From Lysobacteraceae bacterium NML93-0399 (GTDB taxonomy: Bacteria; Pseudomonadota; Gammaproteobacteria; Xanthomonadales; Xanthomonadaceae), in contig NTJI01000002.1 of the NCBI GenBank assembly GCA_002307375.1, positions 744,001 to 808,000 on the forward strand: a stretch of 64,000 nucleotides of DNA, written 5' to 3'. This document shows positions 28,850 through 37,900 of this stretch, piece by piece. The position numbers were made by a program, and so were the translations under genes. The first letter of the stretch is position 1. Each line of letters begins with the position of its first letter. The notes beneath the pieces were generated by a model. The model was given only the letters and a program-made list of their open reading frames with translations, made no database searches and had not been told where the DNA came from.

Positions 28850-30150
28850 TGCGTCTGTTGCTGATCGCCTACGAGTTTCCGCCGTCACCCTCGCCGCAGT
28901 CGCTGCGCTGGACCTACCTGGCGCGGGAGCTGCATCTGCTCGGCCACGAGGTCCATGTTCTGACTGCGGATCTGGGGGGCGAGACCCCGGGGCTGCCGCG
29001 TCTGCCGGACGACGTGCGCATACACCGCACCTATCCCGGTCCTGTCCGCGGACTGATGTCGTGGTTGCGCAAACGTCGCCAGCGCAAGATCGAAGCCGGT
29101 CTCGTCGATGCAGCCCAGGTGGCTGCGGACCAGCCGTCGCTCGCCGCGGCGATCCGTCCGCCGCGCAACTGGAAACAGCGGGTATCGGAAGCCATCCAGG
29201 CTACGGCGCAGTTCATCCATTACCCGGACATCCGCGGCGAATGGCGTCCCTGGGGCGCGCGTGGCCTGGATCGGGTGCTGGATGCGATCGCGCCCGATGC
29301 GGTGATCAGTTCCCACGAACCGGCCACGACGATCGAACTCGCCTTGCGCGCGCGACGCCGGGGCCTGCCGTGGGTGGCCGACATCGGCGATCCGGTCCTC
29401 GCTTCATACACGCCGCCGCGCTGGCGCGCGCGTGCAGTCCGCATCGAATCGGCCATGTGCCGCGAGGCCGCTCTGCTGACGGTCACGACCGAGGCGACCG
29501 CGGCGCTGATGCGCACGCGCCATGCGCGCAACGCGGACGTGCTGGTCCTGCCACAGGGCCACGACCCGCGTCGCACGCCCGCACCCACCGACGGCGTCTT
29601 CGACGCCGCCAGGCTCGAACTTCTCTACACGGGGAGCTTCTACAGCTTCCGACGTCCCGACGCACTGCTCGCCGGCCTGTTGCGCGTACCTAACGTGCGG
29701 CTGACGATCGCGGCGATCACCGTTCCCGAAGCCGTGCTTGAAGCGGCACGCGCTGCACCGGATCGCATCCGCCTGCTCGGCTTCCGTCCGCACGACGCGA
29801 TCCTCGATCTGCAGCGCGCAGCACACGTGCTGGTCAACATCTCCAACGACGACATGACCCAGATCCCGGGAAAGGTGAACGAGTACTTCGGCGCCTGCCG
29901 CCCGGTGCTGAACCTGGGGCCGGGCGACGATGTGGTGTCCGGGGAAATCGACCGACTGCGCCGCGGCTGGAACTGCAGGAATACGCCAGACGCGATCGTC
30001 GAGTGCCTGGCCGGGTTGCGCGACGCGCACGCCGGCGGCGCACTCGATGCACGGGTCGACCTGTCCGCCGAACGCGTGGCGCACATCGGCTGGCCCTCGA
30101 TCGCGGCACGACTCGACTCGGCACTGCGCAGCCGGCTCAATTCCCGCTGA
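28849..30150 (+). CDS. Glycosyltransferase, GT4-like
   Basis: 433-residue predicted GT-B glycosyltransferase coupled to the preceding one by a TGATG overlap. The opening LLLIAYEFPPSPSPQSLRW is typical of GT4 enzymes; ADIGDPVLASYTPP, LYTGSFYSFRRPDALL and IPGKVNEYFGACRPVLNL are the acceptor, linker and donor-site segments. The two genes stand alone, without wzx/wzy or further sugar genes, so they may act on a lipid- or protein-linked glycan built elsewhere. The 3' end overlaps the convergent TPR gene by 14 bases. Confidence 0.83.
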   Translation: MRLLLIAYEFPPSPSPQSLRWTYLARELHLLGHEVHVLTADLGGETPGLPRLPDDVRIHRTYPGPVRGLMSWLRKRRQRKIEAGLVDAAQVAADQPSLAAAIRPPRNWKQRVSEAIQATAQFIHYPDIRGEWRPWGARGLDRVLDAIAPDAVISSHEPATTIELALRARRRGLPWVADIGDPVLASYTPPRWRARAVRIESAMCREAALLTVTTEATAALMRTRHARNADVLVLPQGHDPRRTPAPTDGVFDAARLELLYTGSFYSFRRPDALLAGLLRVPNVRLTIAAITVPEAVLEAARAAPDRIRLLGFRPHDAILDLQRAAHVLVNISNDDMTQIPGKVNEYFGACRPVLNLGPGDDVVSGEIDRLRRGWNCRNTPDAIVECLAGLRDAHAGGALDARVDLSAERVAHIGWPSIAARLDSALRSRLNSR

Positions 30151-31681
30151 GCGACGCCGCCCGCAGCCGCCCGGCGAGTTCCGCCTGCCCGGGGACGTTG
30201 GGTTCGATCTCTCGCGCCGATGCCAGCGCGGACTGGGCGCCGGCGAGGTTGCCTGCGCCCAGGCGCTCGTCGCCGATCGCCAGCCAGCGCTGGGCGAGAC
30301 GGCGGCGGGCCTCGCGCACGGCGCCGGGGTCTTCGCCCAGTGCGGCGCGTGCGTCGAGACAGGTGCGCGCGCGTGCCAGGCTGTTGGCGCGCAGGCCGGC
30401 GTCGAAGCATTGGCGCGCGGACGGCAGCAGGCGCGCCGATGCACGTGCCACCGCGGCGTCGTCCGGTGCCACCAGGCGCGCGGCGCGGATCTTGTCGAAG
30501 GCACTGTCGCCCGGTGGAGAGAGCAGATCGCCGCGCGCCTCGGCCGCGACCGCCTGTTGCAGCAGGGACTCGACCCGCTGCCGCCGCTCGGCCGGCGGCA
30601 ACTGCGGGCCGAGCCGGGCGTGGCGCGTGCGCGAACGTTCGATGTGCTCACCGGCGTTGCGCACCGCATTGCTGTCGGGCGCCAGCGCGCGCGCCTCGCG
30701 CAACTGGGCGTCGGCATCGGCGAAATTGAAGTCGCGGGCGAAGCGTTCCGCTCGCGCCGCATAGGCCGCGCCCGCGTCCTCGAGGCCGCGTTGCGCGCGT
30801 GCATCCTCGGGATCGAAGTCCAGCAGCGTGCGCCATTGCGCGACCGCGCGTTCGACCTGCCCGGCCTCGAGACTGCGGGCGGCGCGCCGGCGCAGCGCAT
30901 CGAGTTCCTCGGTCAGGCGGGCTTCGGTATCGGGCAGGTCGGCGTGCCCCGGGTCGTAGTCACGTGCGGCTGCGATCGTGGCGGCGGCGTCGCGCAGCGC
31001 GCCCTGCCGCAGGCCGGTGCGCGCGCGTTCGAGCAGCGTGGCCAGTGCATCGTCGCGCCCCCGCAGGGCGTCCGCATTGTCGGGCTGCAGCGCCAGCACG
31101 CGCTGATAGAGCGGCAAGGCCGCGCGCGGACCGCCATCCAGGTGTCCGGCGGCGTGGGCCGCCTGCGCCGACTCGACGAGTCCATCGAGCCCCGCGCCGG
31201 CGGCCTCCGCCGCGCGCAATGCGGAGGCGACTGCGTCGACATGCTGGCGCGGCGCGGACAGTGCCCGGGCCAGTCGCAGTGCTTCATGTGCCTCGTCGTA
31301 CCTGCCGGCCTCCACCGCGGCGGCGGCCTGCGCCACGGCACGGCGGGCGATTTCGGCCAGGCCCGTACGCGGACGCGCATCGTCGGGATCGAGCGCAAGC
31401 GCCGCCTCGTAGAGTTCACGCGCGCCGCTGCCGTCGTCGGCGCTCAGACGGCCCGCCGCCGTCGCCGCCGCGGCGTCGTCGAGCAGCGCCTGTACGCGCG
31501 CCTCTGGCCACAAGCGGTCGACCACGAACTTCCGCACGCCCGTCACCAGCAGCACCACGACGACCAGCACCCCACCCGCCAGCCACGCCAGGCGCCAGCG
31601 TTGCGCATGTCCGGGACGCGCGTGGCGGCGCCGCGCGCGCGCCATCGGTGCTCGCGCCGCTCGCTCTCCCGGCTCAGACAT
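30137..31681 (-). CDS. TPR-repeat membrane protein
   Basis: 514-residue protein. An arginine-rich cytoplasmic N-terminus leads into one transmembrane helix at about residues 32-50 (LAWLAGGVLVVVVLLVTGV). The rest is a series of TPR-like helix pairs, for example ELYEAALALDPDDARPRTG and LPLYQRVLALQPDNADALRG, so it probably presents a large binding surface in the periplasm. No catalytic motif is seen. The ATG at 31681 follows GGAAACGAC; a GTG 18 bases upstream is also open. It ends inside the convergent glycosyltransferase gene. Family-level function is unknown. Confidence 0.75.
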   Translation of the reverse strand: MSEPGERAARAPMARARRRHARPGHAQRWRLAWLAGGVLVVVVLLVTGVRKFVVDRLWPEARVQALLDDAAAATAAGRLSADDGSGARELYEAALALDPDDARPRTGLAEIARRAVAQAAAAVEAGRYDEAHEALRLARALSAPRQHVDAVASALRAAEAAGAGLDGLVESAQAAHAAGHLDGGPRAALPLYQRVLALQPDNADALRGRDDALATLLERARTGLRQGALRDAAATIAAARDYDPGHADLPDTEARLTEELDALRRRAARSLEAGQVERAVAQWRTLLDFDPEDARAQRGLEDAGAAYAARAERFARDFNFADADAQLREARALAPDSNAVRNAGEHIERSRTRHARLGPQLPPAERRQRVESLLQQAVAAEARGDLLSPPGDSAFDKIRAARLVAPDDAAVARASARLLPSARQCFDAGLRANSLARARTCLDARAALGEDPGAVREARRRLAQRWLAIGDERLGAGNLAGAQSALASAREIEPNVPGQAELAGRLRAASLSGN

Positions 31682-31735
31682 GTCGTTTCCGTGTCGCACG
31701 CCGCGCAGTATGGAAGCGCGTACTGAACGGACGCG

Positions 31736-33898
31736 TCACCGGCGCGAGGCGTCGACGCCGGGCATGTCGTCGAGCTTGCCGAGCACACGCGCCAGCTGGC
31801 CGTAGTCGGTCACGCGCACGCGCAACCGCAGGCGCACGCGCGACAGCCCGAGCGTCTCGCTCTGGATCGACAGCACATGCACGTCCTCCTGCGCGATGAC
31901 GTGACTCAGATCCTTGAGCAGGTGCCGGCGGTCGAGGGCGTCGACCTCGATGTCCGATTCGTGGCCGCCGCCGGCGCGTCCCCACTCCACCGGCAACACG
32001 CGCTGCGGCGACTGTGCCGACAGGCGCAGGAAGGCGGCGCAGTCGCGGCGGTGCACGGTGACGCCGCGCGCACGGGTCAGGTAACCGGCGACCGGCTCGC
32101 CCGGCAGCGGCCGGCAGCAGCGCGCCACCTGCACCAGCAGATTGTCGACACCGACGACATGGAATTCCGATGCCACCGGCTTGGGCACGTGCCGGGGCTG
32201 GCGCAGCGGCAGCACCGGCGCAGAGGTGTCGTCCGGTGCGTCGCGTTCGCGCTCGAGCTCCAGCAATGCCCGGCCGACCTGGTTGGGGCCGACATCGCCG
32301 AGCGCGACCAGCACGTACAGCTCCTCCACCGTCCCCACGTTGAAGCGCGACAGCACTGGCGCGAGATCGTGGTGCAGCACACCGAGCCGGCGCAGATCCT
32401 TCTCGAGCAGTTCGCGGCCGGCCTGCAGGTTGCGAGCGCGGTCGAGCTTGTGGAACCAGCTGCGCACCTTCTCGCGCGAACGTGGACTGGCGAGAAACCC
32501 GTTCGCCGCCACCAGCCAGTCGCGTCGCGGTGCGGCCTCCTTGGCGGTGAGGATCTCCACGCGCTCGCCGCTGCGCAGCACGTAGTCGAGCGGCACGATG
32601 CGGCCGTCGACCTTCGCGCCGCGACAGCGATGCCCCACCATCGTGTGCACCTGATAGGCGAAATCCAGCGGCGTGGCGCCCTGCGGCAGATCGACGACTT
32701 CGCCCCTGGGGGTGAGCACGAACACCCGGTCTTCGACCAGCTCGGTGCCGAGGGCGCCGGCCAGCGCCTGGCCGTCGTCGCGTGCCGGATCGGTGTGCGC
32801 CTCGAGCAGCCGGCGCATCCATTCGATGCGCCGCTCCAGCGCCGCCGCACTGGCCGACGACGAGCGCTGGGAGCCGCCGGTCTCCTTGTAACGCCAGTGC
32901 GCCGCGACCCCGAGTTCGGAGGCCTCGTGCATCTCGCGCGTGCGGATCTGGATCTCAAGGGTCTTGCCGTCCGGCCCGACCACGGCCGTGTGCAGCGAGC
33001 GATAGTCGTTGTGCTTGGGCCGGGCGATGTAGTCGTCGAACTCGCTGGGAATCGGCGTCCACAGCGCATGCACCACGCCCAGCGCGGCGTAGCAGGCCGG
33101 AATGTCGTCGACGAGCACGCGCACCGCACGCAGGTCGTAGAGCGCGCCGATCGGCACCTGCTTGCGCTGCATCTTTTTCCAGATGCTGTAGATGTGCTTG
33201 GGGCGGCCGGCGACGTCGCCGTGCACACCCTGCGCACGCAAGGCATCGCCCAGTTGCACGCGCACCTGCTCGATGTAGCGCTCGCGGCCGGCACGCTTGT
33301 CGTCGAGCAGGCCAGCGATGCGCCGATACGTCTCGGGCTGCAGATAGCGGAAGGCCAGGTCTTCCAGCTCCCATTTCAGCTGCCAGATGCCCAGCCGGTT
33401 GGCGAGCGGCGCGTGGATGTCGCGCGTGAGCGCGGCCAGCGCGCGGCGCGCTGCATCGTCGTCGCTGCGGGCCGCGGCGCGCATCAGCGCCAGCTGCCGT
33501 GCCAGCAGCACCAGCACCAGGCGCAGGTCGCGGATCAGCGCCAGCAGCAGGCGCCGCAGGCCTTCGGGATTGCCTTCGCTCACATGCTCGGCGTGCAGCG
33601 ACCACACCTGACGCGCGGCGACGAGCCCGTCGAGCAGCGGCACGATCGCAGGCAACTGCCGTTGCAGGGGTGCAGACCAGTGGGGCACCGCGTCGGCGAT
33701 CGCGCTCGCCACGATCTCGGTGTCCGCCCCCAGCAATGCCAACGCGCCGAGCGTGTCGACGAGCACGGCTTCGTCGGCATCCGGCAAGGCAGCCTCGCCA
33801 GGCAGAAGGGCCAGCAGCGCGTGCACAGCCGTGCCCGGCGCGGCCGTCGTCGGCAGCGCCAGCAGGCGGTCGCGCAGGTTGTCCGGTCGCTCGGGCAC
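31736..33898 (-). CDS. relA: GTP pyrophosphokinase RelA
   Basis: 720-residue long RelA/SpoT homologue that makes (p)ppGpp on stalled ribosomes. The N-terminal HD domain is degenerate: the H-D motif of the hydrolase is missing. The synthetase domain shows RPKHIYSIWKKMQRKQ, YDLRAVRVLV and the E-x-D-D motif in SEFDDYIARPKHNDYRSLHT, which marks monofunctional RelA. TGS (VFVLTPRGEVVDLPQGATPLDF), a CC motif in the zinc-finger-like region (VARCCRPLPG) and a C-terminal ACT domain follow. The start is GTG at 33898. It is divergent from a small secreted-protein gene. Confidence 0.95.
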   Translation of the reverse strand: MPERPDNLRDRLLALPTTAAPGTAVHALLALLPGEAALPDADEAVLVDTLGALALLGADTEIVASAIADAVPHWSAPLQRQLPAIVPLLDGLVAARQVWSLHAEHVSEGNPEGLRRLLLALIRDLRLVLVLLARQLALMRAAARSDDDAARRALAALTRDIHAPLANRLGIWQLKWELEDLAFRYLQPETYRRIAGLLDDKRAGRERYIEQVRVQLGDALRAQGVHGDVAGRPKHIYSIWKKMQRKQVPIGALYDLRAVRVLVDDIPACYAALGVVHALWTPIPSEFDDYIARPKHNDYRSLHTAVVGPDGKTLEIQIRTREMHEASELGVAAHWRYKETGGSQRSSSASAAALERRIEWMRRLLEAHTDPARDDGQALAGALGTELVEDRVFVLTPRGEVVDLPQGATPLDFAYQVHTMVGHRCRGAKVDGRIVPLDYVLRSGERVEILTAKEAAPRRDWLVAANGFLASPRSREKVRSWFHKLDRARNLQAGRELLEKDLRRLGVLHHDLAPVLSRFNVGTVEELYVLVALGDVGPNQVGRALLELERERDAPDDTSAPVLPLRQPRHVPKPVASEFHVVGVDNLLVQVARCCRPLPGEPVAGYLTRARGVTVHRRDCAAFLRLSAQSPQRVLPVEWGRAGGGHESDIEVDALDRRHLLKDLSHVIAQEDVHVLSIQSETLGLSRVRLRLRVRVTDYGQLARVLGKLDDMPGVDASRR

Positions 33899-33960
33899 GG
33901 CGCCGCTCGATGCGTGCAGGACGGTCTACACTAGCCGCGCCCCGACCGGAGGAACAGAGC

Positions 33961-34485
33961 ATGCGTGCAGTCCACAGTGTCTTGATCGCGGCGGCGCTCG
34001 CCGTCGCCTTGCCCGCCTCAGCGCAGGAGCGCATCGAGGACCGCCTGACGGCCGCCGAATTCCGCGCCGCAGGACTGGGCAAACTCAGTGACGCGGAACT
34101 GGCGCGGCTCAACGAACTGCTCGCGCGCGACGGCGCGCCTGCCGCTGTCGCCGCGCCCGCGGCACCTGCGGCCGATGTCGAGGCGCGCATCGCGCAGGCA
34201 CGCGAGGAAGGTCGCCGCGAGGCGCAGAACGACCCGCGCGGCGTGCGGACCGCCGAATCGCGCGAGCCCATCGAAAGCACCCTGCCCGGCGCATTCGCGG
34301 GCTTTGCGCGCGGTCGCGAGTACACGCTGTCGAACGGCCAGGTCTGGAAGCAGATCGACGGCGCCTCGATCGCGGGTGCGCGCGGCCAGGATGTCGGCGT
34401 ACGGGTGCGCCCGGGGTTCATGGGCGTGTGGTGGTTGCAGGTCGACGGTTACAACACCCAGGCCAAGGTCGAGCGCGTGCGCTGA
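33961..34485 (+). CDS. Small secreted protein of unknown function (copy A)
   Basis: 174-residue exported protein. A signal peptide ends at about residue 21-22 (LAVALPASA). The mature part begins with a helical segment (DRLTAAEFRAAGLGKLSDAELARLNELL), then an A/P/E-rich linker, and a C-terminal domain with GFARGREYTLSNGQVWKQ and a W-W-x-Q-V-D-G-Y-N motif ending in VERVR. The next gene encodes a paralogue with the same layout. A Shine-Dalgarno GGAGG stands at about 33949 and a -10-like TACACT at about 33930. Function is unknown; the helical segment resembles short motifs in secreted xanthomonad proteins, but no activity can be assigned. Confidence 0.8.
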   Translation: MRAVHSVLIAAALAVALPASAQERIEDRLTAAEFRAAGLGKLSDAELARLNELLARDGAPAAVAAPAAPAADVEARIAQAREEGRREAQNDPRGVRTAESREPIESTLPGAFAGFARGREYTLSNGQVWKQIDGASIAGARGQDVGVRVRPGFMGVWWLQVDGYNTQAKVERVR

Positions 34486-34507
34486 CCCGTATTCCAGGAG
34501 CATGCCG

Positions 34508-34984
34508 ATGCGCACGACAGTCCCGATGATCCTCGCTGCCGCATGCGCGTTTGCGAGCGCGCCCATCCTGGCGCAGACCGCGACGCTGCAGTCCCGGATG
34601 GGCGATGCGCAGTTCCAGGCGGCAGGGCTGCACAAGCTCGATGGCGAGGAACTGCACGCGCTCGAGCAGTGGATCGCCTCGCAGCAGTCGGCTACGCGCG
34701 ATGCGCCCGTGTCGGGGCCGTTCGATGGCCGGCATGCGCGTGCCCGCGACGCCGCCGAGGCCACACCGGTCAACAGCACGCTGGTAGGGCGATTCGAAGG
34801 CTTCGCACGCGGCCGCACCTACACGCTGGCCAATGGGCAGGTCTGGCAGCAGTCCGGCGATGCGCCGCAGGTGGGTGGTCGCAGCGAAGCGCCGGCAGTG
34901 GAGATCACGCCGGCGCGTCTGGGCGGGTGGTGGATGCGCGTCGATGGCTACAACGCGCGCGTGCGGGTCGAGCGGGTCAGGTAA
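34508..34984 (+). CDS. Small secreted protein of unknown function (copy B)
   Basis: 158-residue exported protein, a paralogue of the upstream gene 22 bases away. A signal peptide (about residues 1-21) precedes AAGLHKLDGEELHALEQWI, a variable linker, and the shared C-terminal domain GFARGRTYTLANGQVWQQ with W-W-M-R-V-D-G-Y-N and a terminal VERVR. The ATG at 34508 is preferred over that at 34502 because AGGAG ends at 34500, too close to the first ATG but well spaced for the second. The 3' end overlaps the convergent hrpA by 8 bases. Confidence 0.8.
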   Translation: MRTTVPMILAAACAFASAPILAQTATLQSRMGDAQFQAAGLHKLDGEELHALEQWIASQQSATRDAPVSGPFDGRHARARDAAEATPVNSTLVGRFEGFARGRTYTLANGQVWQQSGDAPQVGGRSEAPAVEITPARLGGWWMRVDGYNARVRVERVR

Positions 34985-37900
34985 GCGCTGACACCCGCGC
35001 GGCGAGTTTCTTCGGCGACACGCCGCCCTTGGCGCCCAGCTCCTGGGCGAACAGCGATACCCGCAGCTCTTCGATGTCCCAGCGCAGAGCCTGCCAGTCG
35101 GGCTCGGCGCTGCGGCCGTTCGCCGCCGCCTCGGCCAATGCGTCGACGAAGGGTTTGACGTCGAGCATGCGCTGCTGGTCGCGCTGAGGATCGCGCTGTC
35201 CACGCTCGGCGCGCAGGGCCAGCGCATGCAGCCAGCGCGGATACTCCGACAGCGCGCTCGCCGGCACGGTGCGCAGAAAGCCCGGTGGCACCAGGGCATC
35301 GAGCTGGCTGCGCATGTCGTCGAGATTCGCGCGCGCCCAGCCCATCAGTTTCGACTCGAGCTTGGCGCGCACTTCGGCGACGCGATCGAGGATGGCTTCG
35401 GCCTGGCGCAGGCGCGCCATCGCTTCGCCGAACAGCGCTTTGCCGACGGCGTCGCGGTGGGCGGCGAACGCGTCGGCATCGCGGATCGTCTCGAGCCCCT
35501 CGGCGAGCAACGCGGCCAGCGCGCCGTCGACCAGATCCTCGCGCAGGCGGTCGCCGGGCTTGCCGTCGCGCGGCGCGGCCGATTCGATCGCCGCGTAGAG
35601 CAGTGCCGTCTTCGGCGCGACCGGGAGTTGCTTGCGCGCCTGGCGCAGGCGGTCGACCAGGGCGATCGCCATCAACCGGCGCACGCCGCCCGGATGCAGG
35701 CGACGCGCCTTGGCGGCATCGGCATGGACCGCCAGCGAGACGCTCTCGCCATCGTCCTGCAGCGCCGGGTAGGCCGGCAGGCCACCCGCGCCCGGTACCG
35801 ACACCGGCACGGGCGTGTCGGGAAAGCCCGTCAGCCCGCGGCGCTGCATGCCGTCGGCGGCGTGCGCGGCGAACGCGCGTGCAGCGCGCTCGCCGAAGGT
35901 GCGGCGCAATCCGTCGAGATCGCGCGACTCGGCCAGCACCGCATGCCCCTTGCGGTCGCGCCCGGTGTCGACCAGACGCAGATTTGCGCGCAGATGTGGT
36001 TCGAGCGCGGCTTCGTCGAAATCCGACGGCGCGATGTCGATACCGCCGAGCTTCTTCAGAAAACGCGCGAGCGTACCGGTGAATGCGTCGGCATCGCCGC
36101 CGCGCCAGGCTTCGGCGAACGCGCGCGCGAAGTCCGGCGCCGGGACGAAGTTGCGGCGCAGTGTTTTCGGCAGGCCGCGGATCAGCGCTGCCGCCTTGTC
36201 CTCCACGAAACCCGGCGCCAGCCAGGACAGACGGGCCGCATCGATCGCATTGAGCAGATGCAGCGGTACCGACACCGTCATGCCGTCGTCCACCGCGCCG
36301 GGCTCGAAACGGTACGACACCGCCAGCCGCGCATCGCCAAGTGCGATGAACGCCGGGAACAGCTCGGCATCGACGCCATCGGCGACCAGCAGATCGTCGC
36401 GGCTCCAGACCAGCGCCTGCTTGGCCGCGTCAGGCGCCTTACGCCACCAGGCATCCAGTGCCTGCGCGGACAGCACATCGGCCGGCAGGCGCTGCGCATA
36501 CCACTGCGCCATCCAGTCCTCGTCGACCACCAGCCCCACGCGGCGCTGTTTGGCCTCTTCCTCGCGTGCACGTGCGAGTGTGCGCAGATTGCGCTCGAGG
36601 AACGTCGCGCGCGTGTTGATCTCGCCGGTCACCAGGCCGTCGCGCAGGAACAGCGCGCGTGCTTCTTCCGGATACAGCCGCCCGTAATCCACCGGCTTCT
36701 TCGGCGCCAGCACCAGACCGAACAGGCTGATCTGCTCACTGCCGATCACGCGGCCCTGCGAGCGCGACCAGCGCGGATCGTGATGGCGCCGGGCGAGCAG
36801 ATGGTCGAGCTCGCTGATCACCCAGTCCGGCTCGATTGCCGCATTGGTCAGCGACCACACCTTCTCGGTGTCGAGCAGCGTTGCCGACAGCACCCAGGGC
36901 GGCGGCTTCTTCGACAGCGGCGAACCGGGAAACAGCTGGAAACGCCGGCCGCGCGGACCTTCGAACTGACCGGTCGAACGGCCGCCGCCGCCCGGATCGG
37001 CGCGATGGCCGATCTGCGTCGGCAGGCCGGCGATCAACGCACGATGCAGCGCGATGTAGGCATTCGCTTCGGCGCGCGCCACCATCTTCGCATCGCCGTC
37101 GGGCGGTGGCGCGGGCGCGGTCGTCCAGCCCAGTTCCTCGCACTGCAACCGCAGCTGGCGATGCAGCTCGCGCCATTCGCGCATGCGCAGGAACCCGAGG
37201 AAATTGCGATCGCACCATTTGCGCAGCTGCGACTGGGTGAGGTCGGCGTGCGACTGCCTGTAGGCATCCCACAGCTTCACGATGCCGGCGAATTCGGACT
37301 TGGGATCGGCGAACTGCGCATGTGCCGCGTCCGCCGCGCCGCGCTGGTCGGCCGGCCGCTCGCGCGGATCCTGGATGCCGAGAAACGACGTGATCGCCAG
37401 CATCTCGTGCAGCACGCTGTGATGACGCGCGGCGACCAGCATGCGCGCGAGCTTCGGATCGACCGGCAGTTTCGCCATCGTGCGGCCGGTCGCGGTGAGC
37501 TTGCGCTGGGCGTCGATCGCACCGAGTTCGGCCAACTGTTGCCAGCCATCAGCGACCGCGCGCGGATCGGGCGGCTCGACGAAGGGAAAGGCTTCGATGT
37601 CGCCCAGACCCAGGCTGAGCATGCGCAGGATCACGCCGGCGAGCGACGCGCGGCGGATTTCGGGATCGGTGTACTGCGGGCGCGATTCGAAATCGGCCTC
37701 GGAGAACACGCGGAAACACGTGCCCGGCGCGATGCGGCCGCAGCGGCCCTTGCGCTGGTCCGAACTGGCCTGACTGACCGGTTCGATATGCAGGCGGTCG
37801 AGCTTCTGCCGCGGGCTGTAGCGCTTGACGCGCGCCAGGCCCGGATCGACGACGTAGTGGATGCGCGGCACCGTCAACGAGGTTTCGGCGACGTTTGTCG

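Noticed and set aside
27551..31681. Glycosyltransferase/TPR region considered as a horizontally acquired island
   Set aside because: Base composition looks like that of the surroundings and no integration signs are visible; kept only as a possible accessory pair.
32077..33294. Long R/S/T-rich open frame overlapping relA in another frame
   Set aside because: Composition typical of out-of-frame reading of GC-rich genes; relA explains the region.
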